A DNA stretch of 64,000 nucleotides. It comes from Polyangiaceae bacterium (GTDB taxonomy: Bacteria; Myxococcota_A; Polyangia; Polyangiales; Polyangiaceae). The notes beneath the pieces were generated by a model. The model was not told where the DNA came from. It did no database searches and saw nothing but the letters and a program-made list of their open reading frames with translations. Positions 1-7,779 of this stretch are shown here, one piece after another (the first letter of the stretch is position 1; the number at the start of each line of letters is the position of its first letter). The translations under genes were made by a program, and so were the position numbers. Location of the stretch: assembly GCA_019637295.1 (NCBI GenBank), contig JAHBVX010000009.1:124001-188000 (forward strand), given 5' to 3'.

Positions 1-180
1 CCGGTCCACCGTCTTGAGCGCCCCTTGCGGCGACGCCCAGAACCAGAACTCCGCGTTGTCGTCAGCCACGAAGATTTCCTCGGAATGATTGGGCGCCGGC
101 CCTCTACCACCGTTTTCTCGCGTGCGCGACGCGCCGCCGTGGAAATCCGAGTGACTGGCAAAAGGGCTCGACTGCAGCAT
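1..180 (-). CDS. Possible 5' part of an unidentified gene running off the left edge
   Basis: A minus-strand frame stays open from an ATG at 180 to the window edge. The half nearer the edge (about 1-95) has the high GC3 of real genes here and encodes an acidic, aromatic stretch containing EFWFWASPQGALK. The half nearer the ATG has weaker codon bias, so the true start may lie at a GTG around position 75. No family is recognised. It would be divergent from the AIM24 genes. Only about 60 codons are visible, so this is tentative. Confidence 0.35.
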   Translation of the reverse strand, partial: MLQSSPFASHSDFHGGASRTRENGGRGPAPNHSEEIFVADDNAEFWFWASPQGALKTVDR

Positions 181-310
181 GGCTCCGCCTCCGGCCCCTC
201 CTACGCCCCGGTCGGTGCGCTCCTTCCCTACACCTACCGACCCCGGCCAGCGGGCCGATCGGGGCGGATTGTCAGGCAGCGGGCCCGCGACTATCCACCT
301 CGCCGAGGCC

Positions 311-1033
311 ATGGTCGACGCAGCAACCGAATCGAGCGGTCCGACGCACGCGATCACCCATGGCCCGTCGTTCGCCATGTTGCGAGTCGATCTGAGCCCC
401 GGTCAGACCCTGGTGGCGGAGGCTGGCTCGATGGTCGCGCGCCATCAGCCCGTCTCCATGCAGGTGAAGCTCAACGCGGGGCGCGGCGCGGGCCTCTTCG
501 CCTGGCTCAAGGCGCTGCTCGTCGCGCTACTGCGCAAGGTCGTCGGTGGCGAGACGTTCCTCGTCAACCACTTCTCGGCCGCTCAGGCGGGCAGCGTCTG
601 GCTGGCGCCCCAGATGGCGGGTCAGATTTCGCACCGGCGCCTGTCGGGCGAGCGCCTGGTGCTCAGCACCGGCGCGTACCTGGCGCACTCCGGGGACGTG
701 GACATCGGGCTTCGCTTCGGGGGGCTGCGCGGGATCTTGGCCAAGGAGGGCGCGTTCTTCCTCGAGATCTCTGGGCACGGCGAGCTGTGGTTCTCGAGCT
801 ACGGCGGTGTGGAGGTCGTGGAGGTGAGCCAGCCCTTCATGATCGACAACGGGCACCTCGTTGGGTACGAGGGCGATCTCACCTTCGACATCAAGAGCGC
901 GGGTGGCGGCATGATGGGGCTCGTAGCGAGCGGGGAGGGGCTGGTCTGCGAGTTCACGGGTCACGGTCGGGTCTACATCCAGAGTCGAAACCTCGGCTCG
1001 CTGGTGAGCTGGCTCACACCCTTGGTTCCTTGA
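311..1033 (+). CDS. AIM24 family protein (copy 1 of 3)
   Basis: A 240-residue protein of the AIM24/DUF124 family (TIGR00266 type). The family has a beta-rich fold; the yeast member is mitochondrial, and bacterial roles are poorly defined. Visible hallmarks are an N-terminal segment with VAEAGSMVARH, the GGETF motif, a central SYGGVEVVEV block, and the C-terminal GEGLVCEFTGHGRVYIQSRN signature. The ATG at 311 was preferred to one at 179, whose extra 44 residues are Pro/Arg-rich and not family-like. It is first of three tandem paralogues; an 11-nt gap holding GGAGG (1035-1039) leads to copy 2. Copy 1 carries an extra hydrophobic insert (LFAWLKALLVALLRKV) before GGETF. Confidence 0.88.
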   Translation: MVDAATESSGPTHAITHGPSFAMLRVDLSPGQTLVAEAGSMVARHQPVSMQVKLNAGRGAGLFAWLKALLVALLRKVVGGETFLVNHFSAAQAGSVWLAPQMAGQISHRRLSGERLVLSTGAYLAHSGDVDIGLRFGGLRGILAKEGAFFLEISGHGELWFSSYGGVEVVEVSQPFMIDNGHLVGYEGDLTFDIKSAGGGMMGLVASGEGLVCEFTGHGRVYIQSRNLGSLVSWLTPLVP

Positions 1034-1044
1034 CGGAGGCTCGG

Positions 1045-1719
1045 ATGCAGATCTCCATCGACTACCGTCCAGCTCAGGCCATGGCCACGGTCGCGCTCGC
1101 GCCGGGTGAGTCGATCGTCGCGGAGAGCGGCGCCATGGTGGGCATGAGCACCAACGTGGACATGAGCACCCAGTCCGGCGGCATGATGAGCGGCCTGAAG
1201 CGCATGCTCGGGGGGGAGACCTTCTTCCGCAACACCTTCACCGCTCGCGGGGCGCCAGGCGAAGTCTTGCTCGCCCACTCGCTGTGCGGAGACATGATCG
1301 CGCTCGATCTGGTGCCGGAGGGCTACCTGGTGCAGAGCTCGAGCTTCATCGCCTGCACTCCGAACGTGAACATCGAGACGAAAGTGGGCGGCTTTCGGAC
1401 GTTCTTCGCGGGCGAGGGCATGTTCGTGCTGCGCGCCAGCGCGCCGGATCCGGGGCAGCTCCTCCTCGGCGCGTTCGGCGGGATCCAGCAACTCGACTGC
1501 GACGGCTCGCTGGTGATCGACACCGGTCACCTGGTGGCCTGGGATGCCGCGCTCTCGTTCACCGTCGGCAAGAGCGCGCGCGGTCTCATCGCGTCGTTCC
1601 TCTCGGGCGAGGGGCTGGTGTGTCACTTCACGGGCCAAGGGCGGATCTGGATTCAGACCAGGCACCCGTCCGAGTACGGGCGGACCCTCGGCGCGCTCTT
1701 GCCACCACGCAGCGGGTGA
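1045..1719 (+). CDS. AIM24 family protein (copy 2 of 3)
   Basis: A 224-residue AIM24/DUF124 protein. It begins MQISIDYRPAQAMATVALAP, keeps the VAESGAMVGMS and GGETFFRNTFTA blocks, and ends with the GEGLVCHFTGQGRIWIQTR signature shared by all three copies. The region between MSTQSGGMMSGLKRML and the first block is the usual family arrangement. The start is fixed by a GGAGG five bases upstream and the 11-nt gap from copy 1. The frame is open far upstream, but that part is a shadow of copy 1. Copies 1, 2 and 3 differ strongly outside the shared motifs, so they look like old duplicates with separate roles, perhaps subunits of one complex (inference). Confidence 0.9.
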   Translation: MQISIDYRPAQAMATVALAPGESIVAESGAMVGMSTNVDMSTQSGGMMSGLKRMLGGETFFRNTFTARGAPGEVLLAHSLCGDMIALDLVPEGYLVQSSSFIACTPNVNIETKVGGFRTFFAGEGMFVLRASAPDPGQLLLGAFGGIQQLDCDGSLVIDTGHLVAWDAALSFTVGKSARGLIASFLSGEGLVCHFTGQGRIWIQTRHPSEYGRTLGALLPPRSG

Positions 1720-1723
1720 GACG

Positions 1724-2401
1724 ATGCACTTCGATATCCTGCAGAAGCCCGATTTCTCGCTGGTGCGGCTGGTGTTCGAGCAGCCCGGCGAGCAGCTCTT
1801 GGTCGAGAGCGCCGCGATGGTCGCGCGGGACAGCGCCATACAGATGAGCACTCACATGCAGGGCGGACTGCTCGGGGCCGCCAAGCGCAAGTTGCTCGGT
1901 GGCGAGAGCGTATTCCAGAACACCTTCACCGCTACCGCGTCGGGCCAACAGCTGTACGTCGCACCCGGGCCGGAGGGGGACGTCGAGGTGGTGACGCTCG
2001 ATGGTCGCGCGCCGCTGTACCTGTCCTCGGGCGCGTTCCTCGCGAGCGCTCCCACCGTGCAGCTCGACGCGAAGTGGCACGGCGCCAAGGGCCTGTTCAG
2101 CGGTCTCGGGCTGTCCTTGCTCATGATGCAAGGCGTGGGGCCGCTGTTCTTCTGTGCCTACGGCGGCATCCACGCCATCGACGTGCCCCCGCAGGGCTAC
2201 GTGGTCGACACCACGCACATCGTCGGCTTCACGGCGGGGCTCGAGTACAGCGTGCAGAAGGTCGGCGGGCTCAAGAGCTTGTTCTTCTCCGGCGAGGGGC
2301 TGGTGTGCCGCTTCTCCGGGCAGGGTCGGCTCTGGATCTCCACGCGCAACCCCGGTGGTCTCGGCGCGTTCCTGCAGCCGTTTCGTCGGTCGAGCAACTG
2401 A
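1724..2401 (+). CDS. AIM24 family protein (copy 3 of 3)
   Basis: A 225-residue AIM24/DUF124 protein starting MHFDILQKPDFSLVRLVFEQ, four bases after the stop of copy 2. It retains VESAAMVARDSAIQMSTHMQ, GGESVFQNTFTA, the SYGG-equivalent CAYGGIHAIDV and the C-terminal GEGLVCRFSGQGRLWISTRN. Copy 3 has the longest hydrophobic centre (LGLSLLMMQGVGPLFF). The tight spacing implies one transcript with copies 1 and 2. Its stop is 6 bases from the end of the convergent lipoprotein gene. No signal peptide is visible in any copy, so they are presumed cytoplasmic or peripheral membrane proteins. Confidence 0.9.
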   Translation: MHFDILQKPDFSLVRLVFEQPGEQLLVESAAMVARDSAIQMSTHMQGGLLGAAKRKLLGGESVFQNTFTATASGQQLYVAPGPEGDVEVVTLDGRAPLYLSSGAFLASAPTVQLDAKWHGAKGLFSGLGLSLLMMQGVGPLFFCAYGGIHAIDVPPQGYVVDTTHIVGFTAGLEYSVQKVGGLKSLFFSGEGLVCRFSGQGRLWISTRNPGGLGAFLQPFRRSSN

Positions 2402-2407
2402 GCCCCG

Positions 2408-3991
2408 TCAGCGACAGGCCTGCAGGCGCTTTGGCTCCTGCACCGGCGTGCAGCTCAGGGTGTTGGCCTCGCAGCTCTGCAGCCACTTCCCTTGCTGGCC
2501 GCAGTCGGGCACGGACGACGTCCAGCCCACGTCCGCCCAGCAGCGCGTGACGATACCGAGCGTGGTGATCTCTCGACACCCCTCGTTCACCACGGCCTGC
2601 TGCTTGCTGGACTTGCCGTCGCAGTCGTAGTCGTAGCTGCCGTCCCCGCGGTGGCTGGTGAAGTACCGAAGCTGCCCCGGATACGCCTCGGGGTTCTGAT
2701 CGTAGCAGTCCAGTCCGTTCTCGACGTAACCTGGCGGTTGGGTCGGACTGCGTCGAGAGGTCTTCTTGTCGCCGTAGCCGTCGCGATCCTGGTCCCGAAA
2801 CCAAATCGGGTCCGCGCAGGGGAGGGCGTGCGTGTTGGCGAGCTCGGCCAGCCGGCGTTCGAGCGGGGTCAGCACGTCCGCGAGCACGCCGTGCACGCGG
2901 CTGACCTCACCACCCCCGACCAGTACGCTCTCGATCAGGCTACGTGTGGCGCACGCCGCGCCAGTTGGCTTCGCCAGCGCGAGCTGGCGAGCCGCACCCT
3001 CGATCGCCTCGATCGCCGACAACATCCCCGTTCGCTCCGCGTCTTGCAGCTCTGCCGTCGCGACGTCTTTGCGCAGCGCTTCGGTGCGCGACGGCACCTC
3101 GCTCAGCGCGCGCCCCGACAGCGTGGTGAGGCCGAGCTCCTGCAGCTGCGCCAGCGCCCGCTTGCGGGCTCGATCCGCCGCCACGCGCTGGCAGGTCTGC
3201 GTGCGCGCGAAGGCGGGCGCCGCGGGCTCGAGCAGCGCGGCGACGTTCAGCTTCTCTTTGCCGGTGATCACGACTCGCCCCCGGCGGGAACGCTGCCGGT
3301 CCACCGCGAACCCGGCGATCTTGGCGTCGACCGCCAGCGAATCGGCGCTGAGGGTCTCGCCCTCGGCCACCACCGAGACCGTCGCCGCCAGCACCTTCGC
3401 CGTGTACACCAGCTGCTCGCCATCGCTCTGGCAGAAGGTGTCGATGCACGACTCGAGGGAACGCCGCGCCTCGTCGGCGAGCTTGCCGTCCGAGAACTGC
3501 TGCCCGAGGATCTCGGCCACGCTGGGGAGCACGCGGATCTCCGCGTCGTCCAGCGAGACCTCGATGCTGACGGCTTGACCCGCCATCGAGCTGGCGCGTA
3601 GCGACGGAGCCCACGGGCCCAAGAAGCCCAGGTCGAGCGCTCCGCTGGTCGATACCTTTCGGCTCGCGCGATAGGAGAAGGACAGGCTCGCGGCTGGCCT
3701 CACCGCGAGCCGAAGACGAGACGCCGCCTCGCCGTCGCCCGCGAAGCAGGCATTCTCGAAGTCCGAGCGCTCGGGGTTGTGCGCCGGACCGAAGAAGCCC
3801 GTGACCAGTACGTTCGGCAGCGCCAGGCACTCGAAGGGCCCGAGGCTGCCGGCGGCCGCCTCGATCGCCGTGCACCAGGAGGGGAGCGCTGGAGTCGGCG
3901 CCGCAACCGGGCTCTGGGGCGGCTCGCTCGCTGGGCTGCAGCCGCCGAGCGCGAGCCACCCCGCCAGGGCCACGACCCGCAGCCCCCTCAT
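2408..3991 (-). CDS. Lipoprotein with C-terminal MopE-type metal-binding motif
   Basis: A 527-residue predicted lipoprotein. The N-terminus is MRGLRVVALAGWLALGGC, with the lipobox Cys at residue 18, followed by a short Pro-rich linker. The middle (about residues 40-400) has no recognised domain. The C-terminus has DQDRDGYGDKK, then NGLDCYDQNPEAYPGQ and YDYDCDGKS, the Asp/Gly/Cys pattern of the putative metal-binding MopE motif (PF11617-like) found on many myxobacterial surface proteins. Its ATG overlaps the HTTM gene stop by 4 nt (3988-3991), so it is probably co-translated with it. The frame is open further upstream, but that part is a shadow of the HTTM gene. Confidence 0.85.
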   Translation of the reverse strand: MRGLRVVALAGWLALGGCSPASEPPQSPVAAPTPALPSWCTAIEAAAGSLGPFECLALPNVLVTGFFGPAHNPERSDFENACFAGDGEAASRLRLAVRPAASLSFSYRASRKVSTSGALDLGFLGPWAPSLRASSMAGQAVSIEVSLDDAEIRVLPSVAEILGQQFSDGKLADEARRSLESCIDTFCQSDGEQLVYTAKVLAATVSVVAEGETLSADSLAVDAKIAGFAVDRQRSRRGRVVITGKEKLNVAALLEPAAPAFARTQTCQRVAADRARKRALAQLQELGLTTLSGRALSEVPSRTEALRKDVATAELQDAERTGMLSAIEAIEGAARQLALAKPTGAACATRSLIESVLVGGGEVSRVHGVLADVLTPLERRLAELANTHALPCADPIWFRDQDRDGYGDKKTSRRSPTQPPGYVENGLDCYDQNPEAYPGQLRYFTSHRGDGSYDYDCDGKSSKQQAVVNEGCREITTLGIVTRCWADVGWTSSVPDCGQQGKWLQSCEANTLSCTPVQEPKRLQACR

Positions 3992-4899
3992 GACTCCCGC
4001 GCGGGCGTCGGGGCCGGAGCGTCGAGGCGAGCGAGCGCCCGCTCGAGCCAGGTCGCCGGCGAGAACGAGGCCGCGACGAGCACGATCATCAGCAACGAGA
4101 ACCAGACCACGGGTCCGAACATGAGCCCGATCGTCGCATGCATCCCGACGGCTGCAAGCAGCGCGGGCTTGATGCTGCGCCGCCAGGTGAACCACAGCGG
4201 CGCGAGCACCTCGAGCACCAACGTGGCGGCCTGCAGCCCGGTCCAGCTCGCCGCCGGCAGGGTGTTCGCCAGGAAGTGGGTCACCGCGGTCTGATAGGAG
4301 TCGTGCAGGTGCGTCCACAGTACGTCCGGCTGCTCCATCCAGTCCCCGCGCACCTTGCAGGCGCCCGCCCCGAGGTACATGCCGATGAAGGTTCCTTGAA
4401 AGAAGCGCACGTTCCCCCAGGACGTCAGCCGCGGCGGCGGCTTGCCCTCGGCGCGCGCGCGCCAGGCGTCCACGGCGTAGCGCGTACCGCATGGGGACAG
4501 CGCCAGTCCCAACGCCACGACGGTACCCAGCTTGTTGACGGTGAACGCGTTGGTGCGGTCCGCGAGCGCCACGAAGGCCATCGTCGCCGCGAAGGTGAAC
4601 GCGGCGGGGCGCGTGAACAGTCCCGCGCTGAGCAAGACGCCGCTGATGCACAGCGCGCCGACCAGCACCCAGGCCAGCAGATCCGGGACCGGGGCGATGT
4701 ACAGTGGCTGTCGCCAGTCGCCGGCGGGCAGCTGGGGTACGGCGAAGCCGGCCTTTCCGATCCAGTGGTCGGCGTTCGCCATGCGATACGACAGAAAGCC
4801 GAGGATCGCCAGTGGAGCGAAGATGCGTATGGCCTCGAGGCGCACGATGGGCTGAGGTGAGGTGAGGCGCTCGAGCCACGCGGGCTGGCGCTCGCTCAC
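3988..4899 (-). CDS. HTTM-domain membrane protein (vitamin K-dependent gamma-carboxylase-like)
   Basis: A 303-residue multi-spanning membrane protein with the features of the HTTM domain (horizontally transferred transmembrane domain, homologous to the membrane part of gamma-carboxylase). Visible are an N-terminal amphipathic stretch (VRLEAIRIFAPLAILGFLSY), hydrophobic helices around residues 70-90, 97-115 and 125-138, the conserved RFFQGTFIGMYLGAGACKV segment near residue 170, and two C-terminal hydrophobic segments with ATIGLMFGPVVWFSLLMI. The soluble catalytic domain of carboxylases is absent, so the activity is unknown. It overlaps both neighbours by 4 nt, a tightly coupled three-gene operon. 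Confidence 0.85.
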   Translation of the reverse strand: MSERQPAWLERLTSPQPIVRLEAIRIFAPLAILGFLSYRMANADHWIGKAGFAVPQLPAGDWRQPLYIAPVPDLLAWVLVGALCISGVLLSAGLFTRPAAFTFAATMAFVALADRTNAFTVNKLGTVVALGLALSPCGTRYAVDAWRARAEGKPPPRLTSWGNVRFFQGTFIGMYLGAGACKVRGDWMEQPDVLWTHLHDSYQTAVTHFLANTLPAASWTGLQAATLVLEVLAPLWFTWRRSIKPALLAAVGMHATIGLMFGPVVWFSLLMIVLVAASFSPATWLERALARLDAPAPTPARES

Positions 4900-5519
4900 G
4901 AGCCTCCCCCGCAGCGCTCTTTCACTCGCCTCTGGGGCGTGCGGTACCAGGCTTTGTGCCAGTCCGCGGGGTACGCGTCGATCAGCTTGTACTCGAAGCG
5001 CTCGACGCTCTCGCCCGGCCTCGGAAACGGAATGCGGATGCTCGACAGGCGCACGCCGCCCAACGGGAGGTCTCGCTTCGCGTTCTGCTCTACCAAGTAG
5101 TCGTCCAGCGCGGCCATGACCCGGGCTTCCCGGCGGAAGAAGTACATCGTGCGGTGGAAGCCGCTCTCCTTGTTCTCCGAGTGAATGGGGAAGTCCGGTC
5201 GCACGTCGACGGGCACCCAGGCTCGCGCGCTGCAGTCGTAGCCCTCAGCGCGATACTCGATGGCCATCAGCGCAGCTCGCGGGAACAAGCACGACGCCTC
5301 GGTGAAGAAGCGCACCGGGCCCGGCAGCTCGGTTCGGGACCAACCCATGCCCCCGAGAGCAACGCTCGCGATGTACCCGGCGCCGAGGACCGCGAAGGCG
5401 ACGCGCATCCAGCGCGGCCACGGGCCCACGGCGACGGCGGCCTCGGGCCGTCGCTCGGTCGGACCTCTCTTGTCCGGGGACACCAGTGCCCTGCGGGCTC
5501 GCTTCTGCTTCCTCGCCAC
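4896..5519 (-). CDS. Single-pass membrane protein, first gene of HTTM operon
   Basis: A 207-residue protein. A basic N-terminus (MARKQKRARR) is followed by one transmembrane segment (about residues 37-58, MRVAFAVLGAGYIASVALGG) and an exported C-terminal domain rich in aromatic and charged residues (FHRTMYFFRREARVMAALDD, WHKAWYRTPQRRVKERC). No named domain is recognised. It is the promoter-proximal gene of the operon with HTTM and the MopE-motif lipoprotein, and its stop overlaps the HTTM start by 4 nt. Obligate coupling suggests that it is a partner subunit of the HTTM protein (inference). Confidence 0.75.
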   Translation of the reverse strand: MARKQKRARRALVSPDKRGPTERRPEAAVAVGPWPRWMRVAFAVLGAGYIASVALGGMGWSRTELPGPVRFFTEASCLFPRAALMAIEYRAEGYDCSARAWVPVDVRPDFPIHSENKESGFHRTMYFFRREARVMAALDDYLVEQNAKRDLPLGGVRLSSIRIPFPRPGESVERFEYKLIDAYPADWHKAWYRTPQRRVKERCGGGS

Positions 5520-5674
5520 GTCGAGTCATCGACCGCTCGGCGGCGGCCCCTTCTCCTCGGTCCATAGCAAAGCCACGCCAACTTGCCCAAGACTACCGGC
5601 ACCGAATCGCCCGAGCTCTTGCGCGATGGAGCACCATCCCGTACCGTGATGGCTCTCGAGTGGAGGTTCGATCG

Positions 5675-5995
5675 ATGTCTCAGAGTGTGTCTGCGTCCCA
5701 CATCTTGCTCATGTACGCTGGCTCCGAGCGCTCCACGGCGTCTCGAAGCAAGGAGGACGCCGAGCGCCAGATCCAGGAGCTAGCGACTCGGGTCGCCGAC
5801 GGTGCGGATTTCGCTGCGCTCGCTCGCGAGCACTCGGACTGTCCGTCGTCGGGTCGCGGTGGCGATCTCGGACAGTTCCGGCCCGGCCAGATGGTCGCCC
5901 CCTTCGAGCAGGCCGCGTTCGCTCTGCCGGTGGGCGGCACCAGCCAGGTGGTCGAGACGCCCTTCGGGTATCACTTGATTCGCCGTACCGGTTGA
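5675..5995 (+). CDS. Parvulin-type peptidyl-prolyl isomerase
   Basis: A 106-residue stand-alone rotamase domain of the PpiC/parvulin family, catalysing cis-trans isomerisation of peptidyl-prolyl bonds. The domain runs from SASHILLMY near the N-terminus through ADFAALAREHSDCPS, GRGGDLGQFRPGQMVAPFE and the terminal TPFGYHLIRR, all standard family blocks. No signal peptide is present, so it is expected in the cytoplasm. The start at 5675 is supported by GGAGG at 5662-5666. The gene stands alone between the HTTM operon (opposite strand) and a PhnD-like gene. Confidence 0.93.
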   Translation: MSQSVSASHILLMYAGSERSTASRSKEDAERQIQELATRVADGADFAALAREHSDCPSSGRGGDLGQFRPGQMVAPFEQAAFALPVGGTSQVVETPFGYHLIRRTG

Positions 5996-6017
5996 CGGGA
6001 CGCTTGGGGGGCGAGGC

Positions 6018-6845
6018 ATGCGGCCGATGCAGTTCGCGGTTTCCAGTGGGGCGGCCACGACGTCGGGCCGGGTGAACGCCCCCGTGATCGTCGCGTCGCG
6101 CGCGAACTTCTTCGCTCGCGCGCTCGCGCGTTGCCTGGGCACGAGCGTCGAGGTCCAGCCTCTCAGCAGCTACGGGGAGCTGCTCGAGGGGCTCGCCACC
6201 GGCGCCATCGACGTGGCCTGGTTACCCCCAGTGGAGGCGCTGCGCGCCGCTCGCCTCGGCGTCGCCCAGGTCATCGCCGTGCCGGTTCGCGAGGGGTCGG
6301 CGGCGTTCACGAGTGCCCTGTTCTGTCGGCCCGGCGCGGTCACGACGCGGGTCAGTGAGCTGGCCGGTGGGCGCGCCGCCTGGGTCGATCCCCACAGCGC
6401 CACGGGCTACGTGGTCGTGCAGGCAGGTCTGCGAGCTGCGGGTTGGGTCCCCGAGCAACTCTTTGCAGAACAGCACTTCCTCGGCGCTCATTCCGAGGTG
6501 GTGCGTGCAGTCCTCGACGGAAACGTGGACGTCGGCGCCACCTTCGTCCACAGGAGCGATCGCGGCAAGGTGGTTCGCGCCGGTTGGGGCGATCGGCTCG
6601 TTCGCATCCTGCTCGAGCACGGTCCGGTGCCGTCCGATACGTTGGTCGTTCGTTCGCAGCTCGACGCGGAGTACGTCGCGCGGATCGAGCGCGCGCTGGT
6701 GCACGCGCCGGACGTCGCGTTGTCCGCTGCGGCGCGGGAGTTGTTCGAGGCGCAGTCGTTCAGATCGCCCAGCCCCGATCACTTCGCCGCGATCGAGCGG
6801 TTCATCGCGTTTCTTCCGGATGCGGAGCGGGCGCGCCTGAGCTGA
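6018..6845 (+). CDS. PhnD-like phosphate/phosphonate-type substrate-binding protein, apparently not exported
   Basis: A 275-residue protein resembling the periplasmic binding proteins of phosphate/phosphite/phosphonate ABC transporters (PhnD/SsuA-like type 2 fold). Recognisable elements are YGELLEGLATGAIDVAWLPP, HSATGYVVVQAGLRAAGW and the second-lobe segment VVRAVLDGNVDVGATFVHRS. The N-terminus (MRPMQFAVSSGAATTSGRVN) has no hydrophobic signal peptide and no lipobox, and no permease or ATPase gene lies nearby. It may therefore act as a cytoplasmic ligand sensor instead of a transporter component (inference). Confidence 0.8.
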   Translation: MRPMQFAVSSGAATTSGRVNAPVIVASRANFFARALARCLGTSVEVQPLSSYGELLEGLATGAIDVAWLPPVEALRAARLGVAQVIAVPVREGSAAFTSALFCRPGAVTTRVSELAGGRAAWVDPHSATGYVVVQAGLRAAGWVPEQLFAEQHFLGAHSEVVRAVLDGNVDVGATFVHRSDRGKVVRAGWGDRLVRILLEHGPVPSDTLVVRSQLDAEYVARIERALVHAPDVALSAAARELFEAQSFRSPSPDHFAAIERFIAFLPDAERARLS

Positions 6846-6903
6846 GCGCGGACCGTATGCGCGCCTGGTTCGTGGCAGCTCGCCGCGCTATCATCGAGCC
6901 CGA

Positions 6904-7341
6904 ATGAAGCTGACCATCTCCCGCCGAGGCGTCCTCGCGCTGCTCGCCGCCTCCCCGTCTTGCAGGCGCGATCGTGAAGGGCCGCGGGATGCCTCGGCCC
7001 TGGCGCGGAGCGAGGCCGATCGCCGGCTGCGGGGGAGCTGGGTGCTGCTGGACTTTCAGCCCGAGGTCGCGCCGGAGCCGATGCTCGGCGCGCTCTTGAG
7101 CGCCCAGTTCGGGCGCATGACGGTGACCTTCGACGGCGCCACCATGCACGCCGTCGGCACCGGGGTAGAGACCACTCGCCGCTACCAGGTGACCGAGGCC
7201 TACATGAACCGCCTGAGCGTGCGCACCTTCGACGAGGTGGGCGTGACCTACGACGCCGTGGGCGAGTTCCGTGACGCGGAGCTGTGGTTCGAGTCACGCA
7301 GCAGCCCCTGGCGCGGGCGCGGGCGGCTGCGCCGGGGCTGA
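6904..7341 (+). CDS. Small predicted secreted or lipoprotein of unknown function
   Basis: A 145-residue protein whose N-terminus (MKLTISRRGVLALLAASPSC) combines a twin-arginine-like SRRGVLALL with a Cys at residue 20, so it is probably exported and possibly lipidated. The mature part is about 120 residues with beta-rich character (GSWVLLDFQPE, GRMTVTFDGATMHAVG, YMNRLSVRTFDEVGVTYDAV), reminiscent of lipocalin-like or DUF folds, but no family is certain. It follows the PhnD-like gene by 58 nt and converges on the PilZ gene, which ends at the adjacent base. Confidence 0.7.
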   Translation: MKLTISRRGVLALLAASPSCRRDREGPRDASALARSEADRRLRGSWVLLDFQPEVAPEPMLGALLSAQFGRMTVTFDGATMHAVGTGVETTRRYQVTEAYMNRLSVRTFDEVGVTYDAVGEFRDAELWFESRSSPWRGRGRLRRG

Positions 7342-7686
7342 CTACTGCTTCTTCTTGGCGATCCCGCGGTCCGCGAGCGCCGCGAGCGCTCGGCCCACCT
7401 CGGGGTCGGCCTCCTCGAACTCGATCGCGAGCCGATGCGGCCACAGCCCGTCTGGATCCTCGGTGTTCTGCTCGACGCGCACGACGTGACCCTTGACGAC
7501 GCGCTCGCTCGGCGCCTCGGGGGAGAGCTGCAAGTGAACCGTCACGCTCGCGCCGACGCGTAGCCGGCTGGCCGTCACCATCGCGATGCCTCGCGCGCTG
7601 GCGTCGTGGCCCACCGCGACGCCCTCCTCGAGTTCCTCCACCGTGACCGGAAGCCAGACCGTATAGCGGGGTGCGCGACGCTCCAC
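7342..7686 (-). CDS. PilZ-domain protein
   Basis: A 114-residue single-domain PilZ protein. PilZ domains usually bind cyclic di-GMP through an N-terminal RxxxR and a (D/N)xSxxG motif. Here the N-terminus is MERRAPRYTVWLPV, giving a plausible R-rich start, and the second motif appears as HDASARGIAMVT, with S replaced by A between D and S. The rest (VTVHLQLSP, VVKGHVVRVEQ, LWPHRLAIEFEE) is the normal PilZ barrel. It ends right beside the convergent 6904-7341 gene. Ligand binding is not certain because the motif is non-canonical. Confidence 0.82.
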   Translation of the reverse strand: MERRAPRYTVWLPVTVEELEEGVAVGHDASARGIAMVTASRLRVGASVTVHLQLSPEAPSERVVKGHVVRVEQNTEDPDGLWPHRLAIEFEEADPEVGRALAALADRGIAKKKQ

Positions 7687-7697
7687 CGGGTCAGCTT

Positions 7698-7765
7698 ACA
7701 GCGGCTTTCCTGTGCATGGAACAGCAGCGGCGCGGGGTTGGGGACCCCGCGCGGAAAGCCGCTGT
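7698..7765. terminator. Nested inverted repeat, likely terminator of the HAD nucleotidase gene
   Basis: Outer arms ACAGCGGCTTTCC (7698-7710) and GGAAAGCCGCTGT (7753-7765) are perfect 13-nt inverted repeats. Between them a second GC-rich hairpin (GCGCGGGG...CCCCGCGC, about 7729-7752) can form. The element begins 15 bases after the stop of the minus-strand nucleotidase gene and lies upstream of the PilZ gene. There is no U-tract, so it may also be a structured RNA or a small mobile repeat. Confidence 0.55.
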
Positions 7766-7779
7766 TCCCACCTCGCGGT

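Noticed and set aside
25-1044. Long plus-strand frame upstream of AIM24 copy 2
   Set aside because: It is the out-of-frame reading of AIM24 copy 1; the true start is at 1045 with GGAGG.
3992-4879. N-terminal extension of the MopE-motif lipoprotein
   Set aside because: The extension is an out-of-frame reading of the HTTM gene. The lipoprotein signal starts at 3991.
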